64,000 bases of DNA from Candidatus Pacearchaeota archaeon (GCA_002686195.1 NZAS01000038.1:19460-83459), one strand, 5' to 3'. Shown: positions 9,069 through 15,963, numbered from the stretch's first letter. Numbers and translations: made by a program. The notes: generated from the sequence alone by a model not told the origin.

Positions 9069-9164
9069 GTGTCCTCTTCGCTCAAAGCCATACTGGTGAT
9101 GCTTCTGGCATGGCCGTTAAGCGAGTGCGCGTTTGACCTTGTGCAAAGCAGGAGGCGGCGGTGA
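9069..9164 (+). CDS. Conserved 31-residue hydrophobic micropeptide
   Basis: A 31-codon frame from GTG 9069 to TGA 9162-9164: a short polar start, a hydrophobic core LKAILVMLLAWPLSEC, then a basic end (SRRRR). The same peptide, with a few conservative changes, is at 52878-52973 in B in the same place, each time overlapping the next start by GTGA. Conservation between diverged phages supports coding. It may be a small membrane peptide acting with the lysis genes; function is unknown. Confidence 0.6.
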   Translation: MSSSLKAILVMLLAWPLSECAFDLVQSRRRR

Positions 9165-9460
9165 CACTCCTGACGATACTGCACGGATGGGCGGCGGTGT
9201 GTGCTTTTGGCATCGCCGCTGTTCTTCAAGGTGCAGCCGCTTCCCCTGACTTCCGCATACGGATCGGTGCAAGCGAGCGCGAGCGTAGCTATAACTTCCA
9301 ACTGGTCGCGGTGTTCCTACTGGCGCTTGGCTTAGACCTCGCCAGCATTGGCATTGGGGTGGACGACCTCGCCCACCATGCAGCCATTCTTCTCGCGTGC
9401 CTCACTGGCACAATTGCCATGCTGATGTTCGCCTGGAGGCTTTTCAAATGGAGGCGATAG
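9161..9460 (+). CDS. Small integral membrane protein
   Basis: 99 residues with about three hydrophobic segments (near residues 4-25, 45-65 and 70-92). Starts at GTG 9161 overlapping the micropeptide and ends in the next gene. The positional equivalent in B is 52970-53365 (131 residues, also multi-span). Possibly a holin or holin regulator, from position only. Confidence 0.55.
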   Translation: MTLLTILHGWAAVCAFGIAAVLQGAAASPDFRIRIGASERERSYNFQLVAVFLLALGLDLASIGIGVDDLAHHAAILLACLTGTIAMLMFAWRLFKWRR

Positions 9461-9765
9461 CAGACAGCGGCATTGAATGGCTATTCCGCATCGGGACCGG
9501 GGGCGGCTTTCTGGCGCTGGTCTATGTCACGCTCAAGTTCTTTGGGTCGAGCCAGACCGAGGCGGTGAACGCCTACGCGGATCTCTACAAGCTGGTGAAG
9601 GAGGAGCGCGACCAGTTCGCTGCCGACCTTGGCGCGCTTCGGGTGCAGATAGCGGCCCTGCGGTTGGAGCTTGAAGAAGAGCGCAACGCGCGGATCGGTC
9701 TTGAGCGGCAGTTGGCAGCGTCGGGTCAAGCGGCGGCTAGCGTTTTCCAGCGCAAGCAAGACTGA
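9448..9765 (+). CDS. Membrane-anchored coiled-coil protein (holin-associated)
   Basis: 105 residues from ATG 9448, which has CTGGAGG upstream and overlaps the previous gene; an earlier ATG lies well inside that gene. One hydrophobic segment (FLALVYVTLKFFG, about 17-30) is followed by a long Glu/Arg/Leu coiled coil. The overall layout resembles an i-spanin, but a separate spanin pair is present at 13903-14335. The positional equivalent in B, 53362-53769, is instead a LydA-like holin. Confidence 0.55.
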   Translation: MEAIADSGIEWLFRIGTGGGFLALVYVTLKFFGSSQTEAVNAYADLYKLVKEERDQFAADLGALRVQIAALRLELEEERNARIGLERQLAASGQAAASVFQRKQD

Positions 9766-9863
9766 GTTATCCCCGAACAAATTGAGAACAGCGTAGTCCG
9801 CGAAGGTGGGTCGCGCTAGCATGTATTTCGAGGCCTAGCAATAGGCGTTGTGGGAGGGATCGC

Positions 9864-11030
9864 TTGAAGATCGACCCTGAACTTTATTCGTATTGCACCG
9901 ACCGCCAACGCGAGGTGCTTGAAGCTTACGAAGAACACGGCACCGGCCCTGCGGCTGCGGAGGCCCTTGGCGGCACCGACCGAACCTATCCTGACAAGGT
10001 GTTGCGTGACGTTCGGAAGAGGGCGGCGCGCGAGGGATATGCCCCGGGTCACTTTCAGGACGGCGTGGCCCCGGGCTACCTTATGGGCAAGGTCACGGTG
10101 CAGCGCGGCCCCGGGGGCGTCGAGCGCGTATGGGAGCGTCAGTCACCCGACCAAACCCGCGCACTTGAGGCGCTTAGGGAGGTCGTTGAAGGCATCCAGT
10201 CGGACATCGAGCCAGCGCCCCGGGTCAAGGCCCCGGCGGTTGCTAACTCGGACCTCTGCAACCTTTTCACTTTCACGGATTATCATTTAGGAATGCTCGC
10301 TTGGCATCGCGAAGGCGGGCAGGACTGGGACCTTCAGATTGCCGAAAGCACTCTGCGCAAAGCGATGGCCGCGATGGTTTCGCAAAGCCCCGTCGCCCAT
10401 ACGGCAGTGGTCAACATTCAGGGTGACTTCCTGCACACGGATGGCCTGACTCCGATTACTCCAGGGCACGGCCATGTCTTGGACGCTGACAGCCGTTTCC
10501 CGAAGATCCGCAAGGCGGCTATCCGCCTGATCCGCGAACTTTGCCGGATGGCGCTGGAAACGCACATGGAAGTGCATCTGATCCTAGCGGAAGGCAACCA
10601 CGATCAGGACAGCATGGGCTGGCTGGCTGACAGCTTCGCGGTCCTTTACGAAGACGAGCCGCGCCTGACGGTCAACGACAGCAACCTCCCCTTCTACGTG
10701 GTGGAGTGGGGCGAGACGATGATCGGTGTCCATCATGGGCACAAGGTGAAGAACGAGCAGCTTCCGCTCCTGTTTGCCGCTCAATACGCGCAAGCATGGG
10801 GGCGCACCCGTCGCCGCGAAATCCATTGCGGGCATCGGCATCACCGCGACGAGAAGGAATACAACGGCGTCACAGTCGTCCAGCATCCGACGCTGGCGGC
10901 CCGGGATGCCTATGCAGCGCGCGGGGGCTGGATTGCCGACCGCGCGGCACAAGCGATCACCTACCACAAGCGATACGGGCAAGTGGGCCGCGTCATGGTC
11001 TGCCCTGAAATGCTGGAAGAGGCGGCATGA
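9864..11030 (+). CDS. HTH-metallophosphoesterase fusion protein
   Basis: 388 residues from TTG 9864 with GGGAGG upstream. The N-terminal ~110 residues look like a helix-turn-helix (CTDRQREVLEAYEEHGTGPA). The rest has calcineurin-like metallophosphoesterase motifs: FTDYHLG (DxH), GDFLHTDG, EGNHDQ (GNHD), GVHHGH and HCGHRHH (GHxH). It probably hydrolyses a phosphodiester, possibly DNA. It is placed between tail/holin and endolysin genes. The B copy (54496-55662) differs at about four residues by my reading despite many silent changes. Confidence 0.8.
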   Translation: MKIDPELYSYCTDRQREVLEAYEEHGTGPAAAEALGGTDRTYPDKVLRDVRKRAAREGYAPGHFQDGVAPGYLMGKVTVQRGPGGVERVWERQSPDQTRALEALREVVEGIQSDIEPAPRVKAPAVANSDLCNLFTFTDYHLGMLAWHREGGQDWDLQIAESTLRKAMAAMVSQSPVAHTAVVNIQGDFLHTDGLTPITPGHGHVLDADSRFPKIRKAAIRLIRELCRMALETHMEVHLILAEGNHDQDSMGWLADSFAVLYEDEPRLTVNDSNLPFYVVEWGETMIGVHHGHKVKNEQLPLLFAAQYAQAWGRTRRREIHCGHRHHRDEKEYNGVTVVQHPTLAARDAYAARGGWIADRAAQAITYHKRYGQVGRVMVCPEMLEEAA

Positions 11031-11158
11031 TCGTCCCCACTCCCCTACCCGCCGCCCCTACGGCTGAAGAGGTGGCCCGCAAGATCGAACGCCAGCAAGC
11101 GCGGGCAGTAGAAAAGGCACTGGTCGAACGTGACCGCCAGTTGAGAGGTGCAGCATGA
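11027..11158 (+). CDS. Conserved 43-residue helical protein
   Basis: Frame from ATG 11027 (ATGA overlap with the phosphoesterase stop) to TGA 11156-11158, itself overlapping the next ATG. A Pro-rich start is followed by an amphipathic helix ending VEKALVERDRQLRGAA. A homologue lies at 55850-55981 in B with the same overlaps. Function unknown; translational coupling and conservation support it. Confidence 0.6.
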   Translation: MIVPTPLPAAPTAEEVARKIERQQARAVEKALVERDRQLRGAA

Positions 11159-11361
11159 TACCCTCTATCTTCGACACCGGCGTAGATGCAGCGGACTACG
11201 TTGCCCCCTACCCTGTCACCTATAGCAATTGGGATCTGTGCGAGGGGCTTCCTGACGAAGAGCTAACGGAGGTCTGCTTTACACCGGACTTCTCGGCAAA
11301 GCTGCCGGAGGAATGCCCCGATATGGTTGTCATCGACGAGGAAGATTTCGGTGGCGAATGA
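11155..11361 (+). CDS. Conserved acidic protein, 68 residues
   Basis: Strongly acidic, with an N-terminal MIPSIFDTGVDAADYVAPYP block shared almost exactly with 55978-56181 in B. Start coupled by ATGA to the previous gene. No recognised domain. Confidence 0.6.
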   Translation: MIPSIFDTGVDAADYVAPYPVTYSNWDLCEGLPDEELTEVCFTPDFSAKLPEECPDMVVIDEEDFGGE

Positions 11362-11536
11362 AGCCGCCCAAGCCCTCCGCGATGCTGCCGATTGCGTGGA
11401 AGCCTGCGCCCTATCGGATGCCCAGCTATACCTAATCGAGATGATCGCCCTTCATGTGAAGGACAAGGCAACCGGAGGGATAACCGACCGATGCCGCACA
11501 ACCAAGCTGCTGCTTAGGATGCTGGATCGTGGATAG
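11351..11536 (+). CDS. Conserved small protein upstream of the lysin
   Basis: About 61 residues from GTG 11351. The N-terminal AAQALRDAADCV block is shared with 56174-56347 of B, after which the two diverge. In B this gene leads by ATGA into the endolysin; here a leftward gene (11514-11906) has been inserted between them. Confidence 0.5.
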   Translation: MANEAAQALRDAADCVEACALSDAQLYLIEMIALHVKDKATGGITDRCRTTKLLLRMLDRG

Positions 11537-11906
11537 CCGCTTCAATAGCGCGACAGCGAATGTTCCAAAGCTCTGTCGCCTGACAGCAATGCCCGGGTTG
11601 CCCAAATATGTCCGACACCCCGCTGGACGCGATCAAAACAGCCAGCAAGCGGGGGTTCTCTGCGATGTATTCGCGCCAAAGCCGACCATAAAGCTCGGCG
11701 CACTCCTGCTGATTGACCGCCTTCCGCCCCTTGGCTTGCCGCCAAGTCAGTCCGGTGCTGCCGTCCGCGAACCTTTTGGCCGCTTGATAAATCTCTTCAA
11801 TCGACTTGCCGCCGCGTGCCTGAATGCGGGCGCAGAACGCGCTAAACCGCTTATCCCCGCGAGAACTGCATTCCCTAAAGGGCGCGTTGCCATGTCTAAC
11901 AGCCAT
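11514..11906 (-). CDS. Reverse-strand accessory gene of conserved phage family
   Basis: 130 residues. The core GGKSIEEIYQAAKRFADGST and the end FGQPGHCCQATELWNIR resemble a recurrent small phage protein of unknown function. It lies on the strand opposite to the late genes, exactly where B has directly joined genes (56344-56347). Typical of an added cargo gene. A long plus-strand frame over the same bases is a shadow. Confidence 0.65.
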   Translation of the reverse strand: MAVRHGNAPFRECSSRGDKRFSAFCARIQARGGKSIEEIYQAAKRFADGSTGLTWRQAKGRKAVNQQECAELYGRLWREYIAENPRLLAVLIASSGVSDIFGQPGHCCQATELWNIRCRAIEAAIHDPAS

Positions 11907-11941
11907 GCCCCACGGCTACCACAAAAGCGAGGACATAGCAA

Positions 11942-12526
11942 GTGAACCGCAAGATTTTGTTTGACTGGCTTGATGCGCGATTTCCCGGCCTGTGGAACCG
12001 CCCCGGTTTTGTGGCTGGCTTCGACGCGGCCATTGACGCTGCGATTGCCGATCCTATCGACCTTGGCCCATCCAAGGTGCTGACCGTAAGCAAGGCGGGC
12101 GTGGATCTCATCAAAGAGTTTGAGGGGTGCCGCCTGACCGCGTATCCCGACCCCGGCACTGGCGGGAAGCCTTGGACGATTGGTTACGGGGCCACCCTCA
12201 TCAACGGCAAGCCTGTGACGCCTGGACTGCGGATCACGCGGGACATTGCCGACAAGCTGCTGCTGGAGGACATCGAGCGCCACGCGGACCCTGTGCGCGA
12301 TATGGTGAACGGATACGCCACGCAGGGCCAATTCGACGCGCTGGTGAGCTTTGCCTTTAACGTGGGCGTCAACGCGCTGAAACGGTCCACCCTGCTGCGC
12401 AAGCACATGGAGGGCGATCACGAGGGCGCGGCTAACGAGTTCGCCCGCTGGAACAAAGCTGCTGGCCGTGTGCTGGCTGGCCTGACCCGCCGCCGCGCAG
12501 CCGAAGTCAAGCTATACCGGAGCTAA
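11942..12526 (+). CDS. Endolysin, GH24 lysozyme (T4/P21 type)
   Basis: 194 residues from GTG 11942. Residues ~1-40 (ending DAAIDAAIAD) resemble the N-terminus of the unrelated B lysin. The catalytic domain follows, with the E-D-T triad pattern: Glu in IKEFEG, Asp in YPDPGTGG and Thr in PWTIGYG. Cleaves the glycan strands of peptidoglycan. No clear signal peptide or signal-arrest-release helix, so release probably depends on a holin encoded nearby. Confidence 0.9.
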   Translation: MNRKILFDWLDARFPGLWNRPGFVAGFDAAIDAAIADPIDLGPSKVLTVSKAGVDLIKEFEGCRLTAYPDPGTGGKPWTIGYGATLINGKPVTPGLRITRDIADKLLLEDIERHADPVRDMVNGYATQGQFDALVSFAFNVGVNALKRSTLLRKHMEGDHEGAANEFARWNKAAGRVLAGLTRRRAAEVKLYRS

Positions 12527-12543
12527 CCTAACAGGAGGGGCAC

Positions 12544-12660
12544 ATGAAGGGCGCTGCTTTTACGAGCGGAATGTTTTTAACCGCAACGGGAAGCATGACA
12601 GCCTTTTATGTTGCCGCTGTAGCGGTGGGATTGGTTATTGCTTGGCGGGTGGCGAGTTAG
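12544..12660 (+). CDS. 38-residue single-span membrane protein, holin candidate
   Basis: Frame from ATG 12544 to TAG 12658-12660, with a strong RBS AGGAGGGG. One hydrophobic span (AFYVAAVAVGLVIAWRV). A homologue at 57019-57135 in B follows its unrelated lysin in the same way, with an identical C-terminal half. Its position immediately after the endolysin suggests a role in lysis, which is inference. Confidence 0.6.
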   Translation: MKGAAFTSGMFLTATGSMTAFYVAAVAVGLVIAWRVAS

Positions 12661-12833
12661 CGTTTGAGGTGTTCTCCGCGCGATATGGCGTCCGCTAGGT
12701 CGGCGCATAAGCGGACATTTACAGGATAGCTCTGCGACCGGAGAAAGCGCACAATCTCGCGCCGCTCATCCGAGCCGCTTGTGCGCGGGCAACCGCAATT
12801 GCGGGGCTCATCCATAAACTGCCAGTCACTCAT
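12657..12833 (-). CDS. 58-residue Cys-containing small protein
   Basis: Leftward frame from ATG 12833 to TAA 12657-12659. Contains a CGC motif and a charged helical C-terminus (ERREIVRFLRSQSY). It follows the conserved 49-residue gene and ends within the stop of the convergent membrane protein. B carries a different 56-residue gene in the same place (57110-57280). Confidence 0.5.
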   Translation of the reverse strand: MSDWQFMDEPRNCGCPRTSGSDERREIVRFLRSQSYPVNVRLCADLADAISRGEHLKR

Positions 12834-12979
12834 CCTTCACTCGCTTTCTGCCGCTTATACAGCCGGTCCATGATCTTGCGCCTCTCTTTGTAGAGGGGGG
12901 CTAGTGCGGTTAGTGCCGCGTCTATCTCTGTAAGCCTTCGCTTCTCTGCTTCTGTGGCGTAGTCGCGGGGGTTAGGCAT
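12830..12979 (-). CDS. Conserved 49-residue helical protein
   Basis: MPNPRDYATEAEKRRLTEID start, then a basic amphipathic helix (KERRKIMDRLYKRQ). Near-identical to 57277-57426 of B. The start at 12979 is chosen over an upstream ATG because the B copy conserves only from MPNP. Function unknown. Confidence 0.65.
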   Translation of the reverse strand: MPNPRDYATEAEKRRLTEIDAALTALAPLYKERRKIMDRLYKRQKASEG

Positions 12980-13142
12980 TCGCGAGTTTCGCCTTCTTGT
13001 GCGCTTCCCAATCGGCATTGCGGCGCGCATCTTTCCAAGCCTTATGCGCGGCTTCTAACTCGGTCGTGTCCTCAGGGGAGTTCAGCGCGAGGTCGAGCCA
13101 CCGCTTGTGAGCTTCCGCTTCGGCTTTGGCTGCTTCCGACAT
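12972..13142 (-). CDS. Small Ala/Lys-rich helical protein
   Basis: 56 residues from ATG 13142, with AAGGAG seven bases upstream and the same leader as the DUF551-like gene of B (57667). Entirely helical and charged (ends AHKKAKLANA). It overlaps the next gene by eight bases. Function unknown. Confidence 0.5.
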   Translation of the reverse strand: MSEAAKAEAEAHKRWLDLALNSPEDTTELEAAHKAWKDARRNADWEAHKKAKLANA

Positions 13143-13172
13143 ACTCAATCTCCTTTGTCGGTGGCGTAGGGG

Positions 13173-13379
13173 TTAGGTGTTGCGGGCGGCTTCAAGCGCC
13201 TCGACGCGCTGGCGCGACACGGCGGCAGGAATTGGACTGCCGAGCTTCTCCGCGCGCCCGACCTCAAAAGAATGCCGATACTCTGCCGACCGATTGGTGG
13301 ACGGCCACGGCGCGTCAAGATCGCGCCCGTCGCGGTAGCCTTCTGCGTGTTCGTCGTCGGCCCAATGCTCACTTTGCAT
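13173..13379 (-). CDS. Small protein with Rmf/CrpP-like spacing
   Basis: 68 residues from ATG 13379, RBS GGAAG. The segment AEGYRDGRDLDAPWPSTNRS followed by a second Gly-containing helix is reminiscent of short ribosome-modulation-factor/CrpP-type proteins, but the match is weak. First gene after the conserved leftward promoter at 13401-13428. In B the same place holds a zinc-ribbon protein. Confidence 0.5.
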   Translation of the reverse strand: MQSEHWADDEHAEGYRDGRDLDAPWPSTNRSAEYRHSFEVGRAEKLGSPIPAAVSRQRVEALEAARNT

Positions 13380-13400
13380 AACAACTTCCTTTCTCCACAC

Positions 13401-13428
13401 ATAATACAGAGCCACGCCCGCAAAGCAA
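13401..13428 (-). promoter_or_regulatory. Leftward promoter conserved between A and B
   Basis: On the minus strand TTGCTT (13428-13423), a 16-base spacer and TATTAT (13406-13401). The block from the -35 box through the RBS is preserved at 57974-58022 in B although the genes it drives differ. It would transcribe the leftward cassette embedded among rightward lysis genes. Confidence 0.6.
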
Positions 13429-13464
13429 GCGGAAAAGGCTTGATTTTTCCAGTGAGAACGTATA

Positions 13465-13704
13465 ATGAACATCAAGAAGATTTTGAAGGACTGGTTTACC
13501 GCGCCAGACAATGAGAACTTCGAGCTTGCCCGCGCGATGTGGGCGGTCGGGTTCGTCTGCGCGATGGGGTATCAGGCCGCCGATATTTGGCAGGGGCAGC
13601 CGTTCGATCTGCGGACCTTTGCTGAGAGCCTTGGCATCATCCTTGTGGGCGGTGGCGCGGCAACGGCGGTCAAAGACTTGGGCAGCGGAAGGAGCAAGCC
13701 ATGA
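13465..13704 (+). CDS. Holin-like small membrane protein
   Basis: 79 residues. The N-terminal FTAPDNENFELARAMW and two hydrophobic segments (about 27-42 and 55-68) resemble small membrane proteins often found near phage lysozymes. The positional equivalent in B (58069-58284) is a different holin-like protein. Probably part of the lysis or membrane function; not proven. Confidence 0.55.
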   Translation: MNIKKILKDWFTAPDNENFELARAMWAVGFVCAMGYQAADIWQGQPFDLRTFAESLGIILVGGGAATAVKDLGSGRSKP

Positions 13705-13820
13705 CTGAAGGATACGTTGACATTCGCGGCGAAGGCTGGGGCGGCGACATTACCGGCGACAGCGGGACCGCGTTCATGGACAAATGGGGCGGCCTCTCCA
13801 TCGAAGGGACGCGCACCTGA
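13701..13820 (+). CDS. 39-residue small protein
   Basis: ATG 13701 overlaps the previous stop and has a strong RBS GGAAGGAG. Gly/Asp-rich, ending SIEGTRT. The same IEGTRT end closes the otherwise different gene 58284-58544 in B, so a recombination point lies here. Confidence 0.45.
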   Translation: MTEGYVDIRGEGWGGDITGDSGTAFMDKWGGLSIEGTRT

Positions 13821-13906
13821 TGCCCATCGGTGGCATTGATGACGCATTCATCCTCCGCGCACTCTGGCGGCGCTTCAAGGCGTGGCTGCGGGAGGTGTTC
13901 GCATGA
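13820..13906 (+). CDS. Short version of a small membrane protein
   Basis: 28 residues starting at ATG 13820 (overlap with TGA). Shares the first ~20 residues (FILRALWRRFKAW) with the 48-residue B gene 58544-58690, whose C-terminal membrane span is missing here. Ends by ATGA overlap into the i-spanin gene. Possibly a truncated relative kept for translational coupling. Confidence 0.4.
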   Translation: MPIGGIDDAFILRALWRRFKAWLREVFA

Positions 13907-14190
13907 TCGCAGCATGGCTTGGAACGAAGGCGCTAGGCCTTCAACGGTGGATATGGCTGCTTGCCCTCCTGGCGGCAATCGCTGGCGGCATTCTGTGGCT
14001 ACAGGCCCGCGAAGAAGCAGATGACAAGGCAAACCAAGAGATCGGCGCAAAGGTCCAGCGCGAAGGCGACCTGCGCAAGACTATCGAACGGGCGGAGACA
14101 GCCAATGAAGCTGCTGAAAATATCAAGCGTGATCCTGATGCTCGGCGTGACGGGTGCCTGCGCCACTCGCGAACCCCCGAGAATTGTTGA
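13903..14190 (+). CDS. i-spanin (Rz-like)
   Basis: 95 residues from ATG 13903. An N-terminal membrane anchor (IWLLALLAAIAGGILWLQA, about 17-35) is followed by a charged coiled coil, the inner-membrane spanin layout. The o-spanin gene starts inside it at 14105 in another frame. Compared with the B copy (58687-59004) it ends about ten residues earlier. Together with the o-spanin it would fuse inner and outer membranes at the end of lysis. Confidence 0.75.
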   Translation: MIAAWLGTKALGLQRWIWLLALLAAIAGGILWLQAREEADDKANQEIGAKVQREGDLRKTIERAETANEAAENIKRDPDARRDGCLRHSRTPENC

Positions 14191-14335
14191 CACCTCCTGC
14201 CTTACGTTCCGCGCGATAAGCTATGCGGAACTGGCTGCTGGCGAGATGGACGATCCCGGCAACGTGGCTGACAGCAAGCCGACCGTGAAGGAGATCGAAG
14301 CGCATAACGCCAAGTGGGATGCTATCTGCGGTTGA
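14105..14335 (+). CDS. o-spanin lipoprotein (Rz1-like)
   Basis: 76 residues from ATG 14105, embedded at the end of the i-spanin gene. Type II signal peptide MKLLKISSVILMLGVTGAC with a candidate lipid-modified Cys at residue 19, followed by a Pro-containing mature part. Overlapping lipoprotein inside an i-spanin frame is the classic Rz/Rz1 layout. The B copy is 58889-59122. Confidence 0.75.
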   Translation: MKLLKISSVILMLGVTGACATREPPRIVDTSCLTFRAISYAELAAGEMDDPGNVADSKPTVKEIEAHNAKWDAICG

Positions 14336-14480
14336 GGTAGAGGCCCCAACCAAGGAATAGCGGCCAAGCAACTATGAAGGCGGCAGCGATCAGATAGCGG
14401 CAGCGCCCGTCCGGCATTCCGGTGGACATAACCATGCCGACACCAGCAACAATATAGGCAGCTAGAAGATCATCAAACAT
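14322..14480 (-). CDS. 52-residue two-span membrane protein
   Basis: Leftward frame from ATG 14480 to TAG ending at 14322, converging on the o-spanin gene. Two hydrophobic stretches (LAAYIVAGVGMVM and YLIAAFIVAWPLFLGWGLYL) separated by a short basic loop. No equivalent in B. Coding is supported by composition only. Confidence 0.4.
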   Translation of the reverse strand: MFDDLLAAYIVAGVGMVMSTGMPDGRCRYLIAAAFIVAWPLFLGWGLYLNRR

Positions 14481-14716
14481 TCGGCTTGATAACACGAAAA
14501 AGTGCTTGACGCAAGGGCCGAATGCTGTAGGGTGGTTGGGCTAGAATGAAAGTTGACTGGTTTGGCCAGCGACGGTCACGAGATAGCTGCGCGGCGCGTC
14601 ATGGAATTGGCGCGGGAAAGAAGGGTTGAGGATTCCGCCCGAACCGCCCGCAGCTACCTCACCAACGCCCCAATCACCCCGCTAGCAACCCCAGCCCGAT
14701 AAGCACCTGGACTGGC
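14481..14716. other. Intergenic stretch with a possible promoter
   Basis: Contains TTGACG (14506-14511), a 16-base spacer and TAGGGT (14528-14533) on the plus strand, but only very short frames follow, so no transcript target is clear. The leftward 14674-14730 frame is a frameshifted relative of the 25-residue peptide gene of B at 59119-59196: one G is missing, giving an early stop after 18 codons. Confidence 0.35.
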
Positions 14717-14730
14717 TTAGGTAGGCGCAT
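14674..14730 (-). pseudogene. Frameshifted copy of small membrane peptide
   Basis: The start (MRLPKPVQVLIGLG) equals that of 59119-59196. A run of five G in B is four here, which gives a premature TGA; restoring one base would continue the frame to the TAG at 14654-14656. Confidence 0.4.
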
Positions 14731-15067
14731 TGGATGCCTCGATCATGGCGCGGTAGCCATCTGCAATGCTGTTGTGAAAATCGAAGCCGGTTGCATTGCC
14801 GAACGCCTCCACCATCGCCTCCGTAGGCTCAGCAGGCACCACAACGAACCCTGCTTGCTTGATTGCTGCTAGGGCGGCATCGGTGATGGTCCCGCAGACC
14901 TCTTTCGCGGCCAGCTCGTATGACTTGCTGGTCGAGTTGCCCTGCTGATGCTCCTTGCTTGGGAACAGCAAATCCGACGCGCAGATAAGCGCGCCGATAG
15001 GATCGCCGGAAAGCGGGTCCACCTTATCCCAGATCGCGTTCTCGATCACTTCTCTAAGATCATCCAT
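14717..15067 (-). CDS. Right-end small protein, mosaic family
   Basis: 116 residues. Both ends match the B gene 59183-59473 (MDDLREVI start; AALAAIKQAGFVVV and YRAMIEASNAPT end), while the middle differs. No recognised function. Start overlaps the upstream gene. Confidence 0.6.
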   Translation of the reverse strand: MDDLREVIENAIWDKVDPLSGDPIGALICASDLLFPSKEHQQGNSTSKSYELAAKEVCGTITDAALAAIKQAGFVVVPAEPTEAMVEAFGNATGFDFHNSIADGYRAMIEASNAPT

Positions 15068-15212
15068 GTTTGCTGTCCTCCTTGTGGTGGTCGAGGCGGC
15101 CTAGGGCGATAACAATATCCCACCCGATTGCCTTTGCAGCGTTCCCGCGCGCGTTCACAACCTCCTGAACGGCCCGTTTGGCATCCGCCAGCGCAATCAA
15201 TTTATCTGACAT
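15060..15212 (-). CDS. 50-residue small protein
   Basis: Leftward frame from ATG 15212 to TGA ending at 15060. The C-terminus RLDHHKEDSKHG is shared exactly with 59466-59630 in B and the start MSDK with 59645-59836, so it looks like a fusion by deletion between two B-type genes, or the ancestor of both. Function unknown. Confidence 0.5.
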   Translation of the reverse strand: MSDKLIALADAKRAVQEVVNARGNAAKAIGWDIVIALGRLDHHKEDSKHG

Positions 15213-15227
15213 TGGTGTCTCCTGTGG

Positions 15228-15374
15228 CTAGGCGGTGCGTCCTGCGATCCGACCGCCAATATACGCAGCGGCGATCACAAGCCCGATGGGTAGCCCGTTA
15301 GGCAGTCCAGTGGCTTCGATCAGCAGAAGGCAAACTATGCCGGTGAAAAAGGCAACCGTGAGACCGGCCATCAT
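15228..15374 (-). CDS. 48-residue two-span membrane protein
   Basis: Leftward frame from ATG 15374 to TAG at 15228, RBS GGGAGAAT. Two hydrophobic spans (TVAFFTGIVCLLLIEA and LPIGLVIAAAYIGG). The RBS/start block equals that of the soluble protein 60018-60203 of B. Confidence 0.5.
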   Translation of the reverse strand: MMAGLTVAFFTGIVCLLLIEATGLPNGLPIGLVIAAAYIGGRIAGRTA

Positions 15375-15384
15375 CTATTCTCCC

Positions 15385-15960
15385 TCACTTAAGCCACCCC
15401 CAGCGCCTTCCACACCGGATGGAGCGCACAGTGTCATAGGAAACGCCATAGGCATCCGCCGCGTCCCGGTGCCCGCGTGTGTCGGCGCGGATAGCGCGAA
15501 CGTCATCCTCTGACAGCTTGGCCGAGTGCGACTTGGTGCCGCGCGGGCTTGTGCCGTCTATGAGGGTGTCTGCCATATTGTTTGGGCGCGTATCTTCGCG
15601 AATGTGCTGCGGGTTAATGCACGACCGATTGTGGCACACCTCAGGAGCGTGGCAGGCGTCCATTTCAGGTGCCATTTTCCGCCCATTGTATAACTCCCAC
15701 GCCGCACGGTGAGCGGGCATCTGCGCGCCGCCCCAAACGAGCCGTCCGTACCCTAACCTGTCGAGCGCGAACGGCCACAGGATACAATTATCCGTTGGCG
15801 CCCCCACTGCGTGCCTAAGGAACGCTTGCGGCTCCCCCGGCAGAGCATTTCCGCCAAGTGGGTGGCCATGGCGTTTCAGCCTCCCGTGGTGAGCAAGGCA
15901 AAGGACACCGATGCGCCGGGGGTTGTCGCACCAATCAATTGAACATAACTGCTGCTGCAT
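15385..15960 (-). CDS. HNH endonuclease with C-terminal HTH
   Basis: 191 residues. Zinc-binding and HNH core around residues 80-130: AHRAAWELYNGRKM, then Cys/His pairs and CINPQHIREDTRPNN, the HNH_3-type pattern of free-standing homing endonucleases. The C-terminus (KLSEDDVRAIRADTRG) looks like a DNA-binding repeat. Sits at the outer edge of prophage A, absent from the same place in B. Confidence 0.75.
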   Translation of the reverse strand: MQQQLCSIDWCDNPRRIGVLCLAHHGRLKRHGHPLGGNALPGEPQAFLRHAVGAPTDNCILWPFALDRLGYGRLVWGGAQMPAHRAAWELYNGRKMAPEMDACHAPEVCHNRSCINPQHIREDTRPNNMADTLIDGTSPRGTKSHSAKLSEDDVRAIRADTRGHRDAADAYGVSYDTVRSIRCGRRWGWLK

Positions 15961-15963
15961 CAT

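Noticed and set aside
11529..11945. 138-codon rightward frame upstream of the A lysin
   Set aside because: Shadow of the reverse-strand gene, which carries recognisable family motifs.
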